Assembly (NCBI GenBank): GCA_019454045.1
Contig: SKCR01007817.1
Span: 62,001 to 126,000, forward strand
DNA: 64,000 bases
Reading direction: 5' to 3'
Source: Zanthoxylum bungeanum
Lineage: Eukaryota; Streptophyta; Magnoliopsida; Sapindales; Rutaceae
Shown here: positions 23,834 to 34,810 of the stretch, piece after piece
Layout of the letters: each line of letters begins with the position of its first letter
Position numbering within the stretch: the stretch's first letter is position 1
Notes under the pieces: generated by a model
What the model saw: only the letters and a program-made list of their open reading frames with translations
The model's database searches: none
Told to the model about the DNA's origin: nothing
Translations under genes and position numbers: made by a program

Positions 23834-26800
23834 ACCCTAATAATTTATCCCACTTGCTCTAGTGTTATTCCATGGTATCATATACACATCCCAATGTGTA
23901 TCACATACTCATGGCCCTCAAGAACTCACCTAGTGCTCCAGAGGTAGGCAACAACAAGTAAGCCCACTATGACAGATTGAGTTTGTCCAACAAACACAAT
24001 CATTTTCCTTAGCATGCATCATTCATATTTTTGTAGAAACTAAATTCTACATCAATATGACTCAGATGTCATATCAACAATGTGCTTCAGCTACTAAGTT
24101 GTCTAAGTATTTACGGATCAAATCTAAAATACTATGTAGACAACGGCAAACACAACACTAATAACAAACTTTTAATCTACGAGGTCACTATGCAACTTCA
24201 TAAGTCAATACTTCATAAGTTGCAACTAATTCCACTCGTACAGTAGAATCATTCGTGACACTCTCACTGCATCTTTTCTGACTCTTTTTGACGTAGACTG
24301 TCTAACGTCATAATTAGACTCAAAATTAATCTGACCCTAATGGTTGCGAACTTTATTCTCCATTAATTAGAAACTCGTTCTTAATATCTCAAAGTTAATA
24401 AAGAACATGTTTCAAGACACATCTTATGGTCTATAGGATATCAAAATAACTCATAACAGTTACGATTAAATTGATATCTCTTATCGTACTCAATATAGTA
24501 TTCATTATGCCATCATCCTATAATGCATAAGATTGATTAGACATTCTAGTCAACATCTCTTTCGAAAAAAGAATCATCATTTACGAAAGATGAATACTAT
24601 ATATAAGACACACACTAACTGTCAAACAGTTATACTAACTGTCATACAGATAGTCTTGTTGCGTCCTTTATTAGATCATATCTAATGTACGATTAATAGG
24701 AGTATCTCACAAGTCTCTTTGTTTTATATCTTATATAAAACTTTATATCGAATATAATGGAGACACCTATTCCCAATGCTTTCACGGAGAAAATAAGACT
24801 CAGGTAAATATTTTACCTCATTATTACCTTAATAATGATAATGTCATTATGATGTAAAATACTAGAAAGAAATTTGTACGCTCCCACTAACCTTTCTATC
24901 TTATATGTATTCTCTATGCTTTGATAAAATCAGATAATCTGATAGATATCAAAATTAGAAAACACAAATTTCCAGAAAGCTCATCCGAGTCTACAATAGG
25001 CTCTATAAGCTAATATACTAAATTATAATCTTAGCATAATACAAACTCTAGGGCCATTCCAAAAAGAACTCTTCAAACTAAGAAATCACAATGGATCTTA
25101 TATTTGAAGAAACCATTCAGAAACGCCACTTTGTATTCTTTAGCTAAAATGTACAATTTAATATCATCATTAACCAATAGATCTTCAATTATTCAATCAG
25201 TGCGACTAGAGACAAGTTTCCTCAGAATCTACAATAGATTGCTGAGTATAACTTTTCTCACTGTCATACTATAAAGGTCAAACCTTTAATAAGCTCACTG
25301 TGCTTTCACTACTTAAACCATTTGCACATTTTATGAACGATTCATAATGAAAGCTCAATCAAGTTCCAAACTTGATCGTAGTAAGCTATGAACAATCTTA
25401 GATCTATGGTTTAATGTTAATTTCCAGAATGGATATCAAATATCATTCCCACTATAAGTTATAGGATAATTTTCTTCGATAAGAAAACAACATAACCATT
25501 GAGTATCAAATACTTTGCGAATGATTCTGACATCCTATAACACTTATATGGAAGTAATAAAAGGGTATTATCATCTTATTAAGTATGTAGTTCCATTTAT
25601 AGTTTATCACGATATTTGACTTCAATAAGTCAAGTCTTTTCTATAATAGTCAACATCCAATGTTACACACTGAGTAATAAATAATTTTATTACTCGAGAT
25701 CGTAGAAAATATATTTTATCGAATAGAATATAATATTCTATTAAATAAAATAAATGATAAACTTCTATCGTACATCCGAGGCGAAAGTAATATCAATTAT
25801 ATAAGAATTATACAAAAGATAGATTCAAATCTCAAACATTTCAAGATTCGAATTTTCTATTTATACACATCATATACGTAACTGTAGAAACTAATGGAAC
25901 ATTAATTAAAATAATGAATTAGTGTTACTGGAGCATAACCCCAAGAGAATTGAAACTAATTCAGTAACTCTCAATATCAAATGAATCAAACCATATATAA
26001 GATTCGATTATTCCCACTTACCAATTCCATCAAGATGGAATCATAGAAGAATTATATTGAGTAAGAATCGTATTTATTCAGTATCCTTAGAACATATTGC
26101 CATAAATTCATATGTTTGATCGTATCAAACATCTTAAGATATTGTTCATGTGTCTTTGAACAATTCAAAGACACATGATGAATTTTAAAGATACAATTTT
26201 CAAAACTTCAGATTGAATATCTTTGAACCAGTCAAGATGTTCTATCCGCATTTCATCAGAAACACGTAACTAAGTCACGACAGTTTATTGACTAAGTTAC
26301 GAAGTAATGAAAACTACCTTAAGCAATTTACAATTCATTAAATTCAATACATCCAATGTATCAATTTAATAAATTTTCTGGTCCAATGACAGTCATTGGT
26401 TAAATGAGATTTAGTCATCTTCCCGAATACAATATTCGTTAAATGGATAAGGATATGCGGTGTGATCTAATATCAGACCATCATTTACCATATGGTATAA
26501 GCATCCAATACTTAAGTGATAAAATGTCATAAAATAATGTTCTAAGTTATTTACTTAACCGAATATTTTTCTTAATGTTAATATATTCGTTAATGACAGT
26601 ACTAGTCATTTTAAAATATGTAACAACTATTTACAAAGAACAAGTAACTATCAAATAGTCGCAAGTTCTGATATCAAATATCGAAACAATCATTTAACAA
26701 TATTTTAAATAACTAGACGGGAGATCTGATATCCAATATCTACAGTTGTCGTATTGTGAAAATCAATATTTTCTATACACAACTATACACATCTTATTTC

Positions 26801-26881
26801 TTTAGCTTTATTATTTACTTTCAAATTATTTACAACATTTGCAAATAATCGAAAAACAAATAGTGCCTCACACGTGACCTT

Positions 26882-27149
26882 TGAATGTCACTAAAGCCAA
26901 GAAACGTCATTATTAGAAAAACAAATACCTAATGGGGTTTTCTTAATGCTAGTGAAGAATCTCGAGACATGAACCAATTCATGTCAATCTTTACTGTATA
27001 AGAAACTATTCTGTCTGAATGTCACTAAAGCCAAGAAACGTCATTATTAGATAAACAAATACCTAATGGGGTTTTCTTAATGCTAGTGAAGAATCTCGAG
27101 ACATGAACCAATTCATGTCAATCTTTACTGTATAAGAAACTATTCTGTC
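26882..27149. repeat. 134-bp tandem duplication
   Basis: 26882-27015 is repeated at 27016-27149. I see one difference (GAAAAAC versus GATAAAC). Near identity in a decayed element points to a recent duplication or an assembly effect. Confidence 0.92.
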
Positions 27150-27991
27150 TAGAATGATGATATCATTATCTATTATAATCCAGAACATATTCTAGAAATT
27201 TGCAACCATAATTGAAGTCAGAAAACATATATAATATGCATGCAGTGGATAAAAGTTTAATTATATCTAAAAATAGAATAAGGAAAATACATAAGCGACA
27301 ATTTTAATAATATTACACAATACATCGGTTATGGATTTTTAACCTAGCAGTGCCTCCCACTACTTTACATAATACCGTAATCCCCAACGGAAATGAGAAT
27401 TCAATAATTAAATTGAATTCCATAATGAGAAGTGGACCCCATGAATATATTTCGACTCACAGCTTTCGTACGTTCTCGCCTACGTATATTCATTAGGTAG
27501 ACAACTCATTGTCAATCACACTCACTGTGACTCATGGGTTCGGTCCTGATCGTTTCTCATTATGACAGCTTTGGCACGTTCACAAGGAGGTGTATCAAGG
27601 TTAAACTTGCCAATGACAAACTCAAGCTACCGATGTAGTCATGACAGCTTTGGCACGTTCAAGATTTCCACTTTCACTTGAATTTGTCTTTTATCATAGA
27701 AGTTCTACCGGCGTAAATGAACTACCTTCAACCATAACTGCACAACTTTGGCACGTTATAGCCATAACATCATGAAAACATTTACATCCGTATTGACAAG
27801 GCGGACGAAGAAACAAGTATTCCTAATACTAGTCACTTTCTTAAAACCTTATTTAAACGGGGATTTTCCAACAAAAGATGTTTTTACTTTATTTAATCAA
27901 ATTAAATAAACACATGCATGTATTAAATAATGATTAAATTAAACATTGAATTTTAAAGGGTTAATCATATCGGGTGTCCAGGATCAGACTC

Positions 27992-28003
27992 GCTCTGATA
28001 CCA
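27992..28003 (-). other. Primer binding site, tRNA-iMet
   Basis: GCTCTGATACCA on the plus strand equals TGGTATCAGAGC on the minus strand, four bases inside the LTR that begins at 28008. Confidence 0.85.
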
Positions 28004-28007
28004 TTTT

Positions 28008-28535
28008 TGTTGGGGTCAAATCAGCAGAAGAAGCGCTGTTCGGGTGAAATCGTAGTTTAAAAATTTTAAACTTACGAATAAATTATTTAGTATCCAATAT
28101 TAATAATTCATTCATATTAAACCTAAACATATTTATTAGATATCATATAACGACATAAAAAATATAGAAACACCGCGACACTTTTACGAAATCATTTTTC
28201 CATAAAATAGCATAAAATGCATTTCCGGCCGAACCGACCGACCAATGCTCATAGGGACTGCCCAGGTCAGCCCCAAGAACTTTTGGACAGTTCGTGGGCT
28301 GCCTGAACAGTGTCCAATTCACTGTTTGGGCAGCCGTTACCCGGTAACGCTATTTTTCACCTTTTTCGCGTATTTTCACTCCGAAACAATTTCCAATAAA
28401 TATTTTTCTTGGGCATTTAAAATAAACCAATTTATTCTAATTACTCAATAAATAAAAACTGAATTTTTATCTGAAAAATCAAATTTATCATTAATTGCTA
28501 TGAGACCCATACACTTTACAAATTAATCATTTTGG
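28008..28535 (-). repeat. Truncated 5' LTR of the minus-strand copia-type element
   Basis: Aligns with 21173 to about 21733, then stops inside the LTR at ...AATTAATCATTTTGG, where Athila pol sequence begins. Loss of the rest of the LTR, the target duplication and the middle of the host gag is explained by one deletion across this junction. Confidence 0.75.
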
Positions 28536-30980
28536 AAATCAAAATATTGAACATGCTTTGCTAGACGCCATCCAACAGATACCATCTTATGCCAAATTTC
28601 TGAAAGATCTAGGCACCGTTAAGAGAAAACATCAAGTAAGAAATAAAGCTTTTCTAGCTGAACATGTAAGTTCCAATCTCTCAACCAATAATGCATTAAA
28701 ATATAAAGACCCTGGCTATCCAACTATTTCTTGTATTATTGGAAATCAAAATATTGAACATGATTTGCTTGATCTTGGAGCCAGTATCAATTTGCTTCCA
28801 TTTTTGGTTTACCAACAACTTAATATTGGTGAGATAAAACCAACCTCAACTACTTTTTTACTTGCCGATAGATCAGTTAAGGTACCAAAAGGAATTGTGA
28901 AAGATGTGTTATTGCAAGTCAATAAATTCATATAACATGTGGATTTTATTGTTTTAGAAACACAACCTGTGGCAGACAGTTATAAGCCAGTCCCTGTAAT
29001 ACTTGGTCACCTATTTTTAGCAACAGCTAACAATTTAATTAATTGCAGGAATGGAATCATGAATATTTCTTTTAGCAATATGACAGTGGAGCTAAATATT
29101 TTTAACATGTGCAAACAACCACATGATGAGGACAATGAAATCGAAAGCATAGAATCAATTGAGCCAATTATGGATGAACATATTCAGGGGAGTTTATCTG
29201 ATCCTATAGAAATTTATACTGCTAATTTTATTGAGTCAAGTGCACAAATAGATTCGGATATTACTAATAATTTTCTACTTGACTCTACACATGTATTGGA
29301 AGACGAATGAGAAAAATTTTTTTTGGAAGAACTGGGAACACTAGAAGAAGGAAAGCACGAGGAAGAACCCAAATTGGAGCTAAAAGCTTTGCCAGAAGGA
29401 TTGAAATACGTATTTTTACAAGATAAACAAACTTACCCTGTGGTAATTTCTTCTCTTCTTACAAACGATAAAGAAGGTAAACTTATAAATGTGTTGAAAG
29501 AACATAAACTGGCAATTGGATGGACTTTAAAAGACATAAAATGTATTAATCCATTAATCTGCACAAACCGAAAACATTTAGAGGATAATGCTAGGACATA
29601 TCGTCAACCCCAAAGAAGATTAAACCCTCACATGAAGGAAGTAGTAAAAACTGAGCTCCTTAAACTTCTTGATGTAGGCATTATCTACTATATCTCTGAT
29701 AGTAAGTGGGTAAGTCCTACACATATTGTACACAAAAAGTCTGGAATTACTGTTGTAAAAAATGATAAAGGAGAAGTAATACCAAGTCGTATTACATCTA
29801 GTTGGCGTATGTGCATTGATTATAGAAAACTAAATGACGCAACTAGAAAAGATCATTTTCCTTTACCATTTCTTGACCAAATTTTGGAAAGAGTATATGG
29901 AAATCCATACTATTATTTTCTTGATGGTTACTCGGGTTATTATCAGATTCACATTGCTTTAGAAGACCAGGAAAAGACACATTCACATGCCCTTTTGAAA
30001 TATTTGCATTTAGGAAATGCCTTTTGGACTTTGTAATGCACCTACAACATTCTAACGATGCATGTTAAGCATATTCAGTGACATGGTTGAACACTGTTTA
30101 GAGGTCTTTATCGATGATATAACTGTTTTTGGAAATTCATTTGATAATTGCTTGAATAACTTGGAAAATGTTTTGAAAAGATGTGAAGAAAAAAGACTTG
30201 TGTTAAATTGGGAAAAATATCATTTCATGACTAATTCAGCAATTGTTTTGGGACATGTTGTATCATCTAAAGGTATTGAGGTTGACAAGGCAAAAATAAA
30301 AGTAATCTCTAAATTTCCATCACCAAAAACAGTTAGGGAAATACGTTCTTTCTTATGACATGCATGATTTTATACGAGGTTCATTAAAAACTTTAGTACC
30401 ATATCCAGAACCTTATGTAACCTCCTATTAAAAGATGCAATATTTGAATAGACAGAAGAATGTAAAAAATCATTCGAAAAAATTATCAGTCTTTTGACTT
30501 CTGCTCCATTATGCAATCCTCTGATTGGTCCTTGCCTTTTGAGCTAATGTGTGATGCTAGTGATTTTGCAGTTGGTGCAGTGCTAGGACTGAGAAAAGAA
30601 GGTAAGCTGTATGTAATATATTACGTAAGCAAAACCTTAAACAGTGCACAAATAAATTACACTACCACAGAAAAAGAACTACTTGTTGTAATATTTGCAT
30701 TGGATAAATTTTGATCATATTTAATTATTTCTTAAACCATTATCTATTCTGATCATGCTGCTGTTAGATATTTGATGTCTAAACATGATGCAAAGACAAT
30801 ATTAATAGGGTGGATTTTGTTGCTTCAAGAATTTAATCTCACAATCAAAGACAAGAAAGGAGCAGAGAACGTGGTTGCAGAACATTTATCAAGACTCACA
30901 AATGAGTAACTAATTGATACAACTCCCATCAATGAGTCATTTCCGATGAGTTTTTATTCTCTGTAAACACAATGCCGTAG
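28536..30980 (+). pseudogene. Athila-like pol: protease, RT, RNase H (broken)
   Basis: From about 28558 the frame reads LLDAIQQIPSYAKFLKDL (end of Gag/start of Pol), then the aspartic protease core DLLDLGASINLLPF near 28770. An acidic linker follows (29100-29310), then RT: WRMCIDYRKLNDATRKDHFP, FLDGYSGYYQI, and the catalytic FIDDITVFG near 30110. RNase H follows: MCDASDFAVGAVLG at about 30545 and NYTTTEKELLVVIFAL. 28558-30036 share one frame with stops at about 28936 and 29308. A frameshift occurs at about 30036-30062, with more stops at 30357 and 30712. It is interrupted at 30980 by a solo LTR, and the reading resumes at 40863. Confidence 0.85.
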
Positions 30981-31325
30981 TGATCGGTGATAAACACACA
31001 TGTAACGCAAGCGCACGTATCACTCAAGTAATATAAAATATATTGATACCACGAGGACTTAATACATATGCTATCAATTTATGAAGCTAAATGTCTACGA
31101 GTATCTAATTGATTTGATTTTTGGTTGGAAGGTGATTTTTATTTAAAACAAGTAAATAAAACAAAACAATGGTAGATTTTAAGTTTTAAACAATAATTTG
31201 AAAATATCCAGGGTTGTGAATCCTACCAATATCTTTCTAAGGATGAGTTGATTACCTTATGCTTGTGTAATATGTCAGTTTATTAACTTGGAACACGAAG
31301 TTATGCAAAAGCCTCTTCCGATGGT

Positions 31326-33494
31326 TGACCGGCGTAAACACACACGTATAACGCAAGCGCACGTATCGTTCAAGTAGTATAAAAATATCGATCCCACGAG
31401 GACTTAATTCCTACTGTTGTTATTAATTATTGAATCTATTTATTTACAAATATCTAATTAAATGGAGAAGAGAATGATTGTTTGATTGGTTGAATGTGGT
31501 TTTGCACAATAAATAAATAAATAAAAAGACAAAAGAAAATACTAAGGAAAATAACAAAAGACACAAAGATCTAGGGTTGTGATTTCTTTTAATATCATTT
31601 TAAAGATGAAGTGGTTATCTTAAAGTTGGGCAATATATTGATTTATTAACTTGGAACACTAAATTATGTGTAAGCCTCTGTCGATGGTCAGACAAAAATA
31701 CCCAGTTTAACCTAATTGAACCATATGTCTATGTCAACCAAATTATCTAGATTCATTAAGATTAAATTCCAATAAAGGCTACCCCCGCCCGACAGGTATA
31801 TTCCTATCCTGTAAGGAAATCTATTAAGGGGTTATCTATCCTTAAGGAAGATCGTGGGCTATTGAGTCTAAGGCTGAAACCTAAAATCCATATGTCTAGT
31901 TCATTTTAGATTTACCAGATCAATTTTATTAATGGCCAGTTAATGAAAAAGCATTAAGATTAAGACTCAATAAATAAATCTTTATAATATCCAAACTATA
32001 ATCTAACCCTTTATAAACCGGTGATATTAAAAGTCATCAAAACCCCAGATAACTAACACATAACTAGGGCTAGTAAAAAAGTAAAAGACATAAAGTAAAA
32101 ATGCTGAAAAGTAAAAGACATAAAGTAAAAGCTGAAAAGTAAATTACAATAAAATAAAATGTTAAGGTAAAAGGAATTACTTTTACTATTACTAATTTAG
32201 ATATCTCCCATAAAATAATATATAAACTTGTGATAATATTACCAACCGACCAATCTGGCGGTATCCTGATTAAGTCAAATTAAGTCCAACCAGCCATTAA
32301 GGTGGTAATATTTGTCCATAAACCAGCCATAAAGGTGGAACCAAAATTAAATTACCAACCGACCAATCTGGCGGTATCCTTTATTAGTCAGGTTTAAACC
32401 AGATTAAAATGAAATTACCAACCGACCAATATAGCGGTATCCTTTTTAAGTCAAATTTTAAATAGTGAATATATTATTTTAAGGGAGATTAATTTAAATA
32501 GCAACAGTAAAAGAATTACCTTTCACCCTAGCTGGGGAAGTTACCTCCTCATGGTGAATAGTAAAAACTGTAAAAAGTAAAAAGTAAAATTAAATTACTA
32601 TTATTACAAAACGTAATTAAAATTATTTACAAAACTAAAAATTAAAAAAAAACTAATAACTAAAAGAAACTAGAGAGAGAAAATATCTCTTTACATCAAA
32701 GAGAAGGGAGAGAATGGTACAACTAAAACTGAAATTTTGAGCTGAATTTATAGGCCCCGGTAAGCCTCCAACGTCGCGACGCCAAGGCCTTTGGCGTCGC
32801 TACGCCAGCTTCTGTCGACGTGGCTTGCTAAGGCTTTGACATGTGGCAATTCGGATAAGAAGATAAGGCGACACGTGGCGAGGCGGCTAAGAGCTCAATT
32901 ATTATGCTGATGTGGCGATGATGTGGCGCTGACGTGGCAAGGCGGCTGAGATCAATTATTGACACCGTAGGATTGCGACACGTGTCACGGCTTGATTGGC
33001 TGATGATGACGTGGCATGTTGACTCGGTTGACCTGCTGACGTGGATGATGACATGGCAAGATGCGTGGCAGAGTTGACTCATTGACCGGATGATGTGGCG
33101 ACACGTAGGATGACACGTGGCACATGTGGAAATAGTAATTGTCGGCACCGTAGGATGATGACACGTGGCACGACGCACGTTAGCAGATCGGTTGTGATGG
33201 TGACACGTGGCACGGCGCACGTTAGCAAAGTCAAACTTCTCAAATTCTGACCCGTTGACCCGGCGCACATTAGCATGACTTGGTGCAAGTTAGGCGTTGC
33301 GACGCGGGAAATTACCAAAATGCCCTTTTCTTCTAATTTTCACTGTTTTGGCCCAAATCACCTCCAAAATGTCCTGAAACTTTATTTATCTACAAAATAA
33401 CACAAAACACATCAAAATATTCACAAAACTCAAGAAACTATACAAAATATTAAGTTAAATGAGTGGGAAATAGTGATAGATTTACCACTCATCA
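31326..33494 (-). repeat. 3' LTR of the LOG-bearing element
   Basis: 2,169 bp; plus-strand limits TGACCGG...ACTCATCA. Nearly colinear with 37373-39500. One extra copy of the CCAGCCAT-AAGGTGG unit near 32290-32340 is the clearest indel between the two. Confidence 0.93.
32745..33209 (-). promoter_or_regulatory. LTR U3 promoter: TATA box and five G-boxes
   Basis: On the minus strand TATAAATT is at 32752-32745. CACGTG occurs upstream of it at 32872, 32979, 33114, 33162 and 33204, mostly as GCCACGTGTC. An inverted pair CGTCGCGACGCCAA / TTGGCGTCGCTACG lies at 32772-32807, between the array and the TATA. The motifs are seen directly; factor binding is inferred from the known G-box/ABRE core. Confidence 0.65.
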
Positions 33495-34810
33495 CACCCC
33501 CAAACCTAACATTTTTCTAGTCCTCGAGCAAAACATAATATAAAATAAAATAAATAAATTAACTAAGCCACTTTCGTAGGGATCACAGTTGCATTTAGCG
33601 TATGCAACAAGCCTTTAAACCCCTAGGTGTCCATAGTGGACGAGTTGTAGTCTCGTGAGGGTTTACATCAATGATACCCACAAACATTTTACAAAAGTAA
33701 AAAGGTATTAAAACTAATACACACAAAAGCAAAAAGACAAGCGAAAAGAGAATAAAGATGTTAGTGACTAATCAGGTGAAACTTCTACTCCAAGTTACTA
33801 GTTATTTTGTTTCATTCTAAATTACTGAATAAATAAATTCTCCGATTATTTTTACCATTCTCCATATACACAGCCAACAAAATATTAAACAACTCATTTT
33901 TGCCCACAACAGTCACAAGTGCAGTTGATAAGAGAGTAATATTTTTGTCCTAAAGTTTTATCAGAATTCACACCTTTTTGCAGCAATGGAATAATTTTTT
34001 CTCATTTTTCTGATTTTTTCTTTGATTTTTCTTTTCTATTTTTTATTTATATACAATATCTTCCATCTATGTAACGAGTGTTAGGTCGGTGGCTCCCAAA
34101 CCAGTTGGCTTTAGGGCACCAGGTGTTAAGACACCCCTACAGACTTAATTACTCAGACTTCAGATATATATATATTTGCAGCATCTTTGATCCATGTAGC
34201 GAGCTTTGGGCTAGTGACTCCCAAACCAGTTGGCTTTAGGGCACTAGGTGTTAAAACACCCTTACAAACTTAATAACTCGGATCTCAGATTTTTTTTTTT
34301 ACTCCATCACTTTTTGAGATGCTTCCTCTGATTAAACTAGAGCACTGAATATTACAAACTTTTCAATTTTAGCTCATGTCTGTATGTTACTATATATGTT
34401 GATAATACCTGCCAACTGAGCATATGAAGATCCATTTTAGTCCGTTTTATGGAGAATTAACAAATTAAATAATTCAAAAGGAAATAAACAAAAATTAACT
34501 TAATTCGAAAATAGGCTTGAGATACGTCTCAGGAGTGGAAACTCCTTACTCTGCTATCTCTTACCAATTTCACCTTTTTAGTCAAAACAAAAAAATACAA
34601 AAACACAAAATATTTTTGTAATTTTTTGAAAATTTTTCAATTTTTTTGTATTTTTCGAAAAATTTTGGACTAAAAATAAAAATAACACACAAACTAAAAA
34701 CAAGGTACTAATAAACTAATTTCCTCCCCCAAACCTAAATGAGACATTGTCCCCAATGTCTTAAACAGTAAAAGAAGGTCGTACCTGGTTAGCTGAAAAT
34801 CTACAGGAAA
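33495..34810 (-). other. 3' UTR of the LOG-bearing element
   Basis: No gene. Two polypurine-like tracts (minus AGGTTTGGGGG) lie at 33497-33510, abutting the LTR, and at 34723-34736, 70 bp after the LOG stop. Between them is a tandem pair of a 125-bp unit (34071-34290). A related sequence in plus orientation is at 9858-10519. Confidence 0.7.
34071..34290 (-). repeat. 125-bp tandem repeat, two copies
   Basis: Copies start at 34071 and 34196. Both contain CCCAAACCAGTTGGCTTTAG and a small GGTGTTAA-ACACC hairpin. A diverged version is seen at about 9915-10010 in opposite orientation. Confidence 0.85.

Larger units (their letters stand above)
23834..28007 (-). other. Non-coding interior of the minus-strand copia-type element
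   Basis: No open frame of useful length on either strand and no recognisable gag or pol motif. The part nearest the primer site (27455-27790) has four copies of a CTTTGGCACGTT-like motif. A 134-bp tandem duplication is at 26882-27149. Low GC throughout. It may be a LARD-type interior. Confidence 0.5.
21173..28535 (-). mobile_element. Copia-type LTR element without coding capacity, minus strand
   Basis: LTR sequence beginning TGTTGGGGTCAAATC occurs at 21173 and again at 28008. The latter is preceded by GCTCTGATACCA (27992-28003), the reverse complement of the tRNA-iMet primer site TGGTATCAGAGC, so the element reads right to left. The left (3') LTR ends at about 23833, just before TAATTTATCCCACTT, the complement of a polypurine tract. 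The right (5') LTR is cut to about 528 bp. The interior (23834-28007) has no long open frame on either strand, so this is a non-autonomous element or an extremely decayed one. Confidence 0.75.

Noticed and set aside
32828..33318. 146- and 79-codon antisense frames, with similar ones at 38732-39367
   Set aside because: They lie across the LTR U3 G-box array, are Cys/His/Thr-rich by repetition and overlap each other in different frames.
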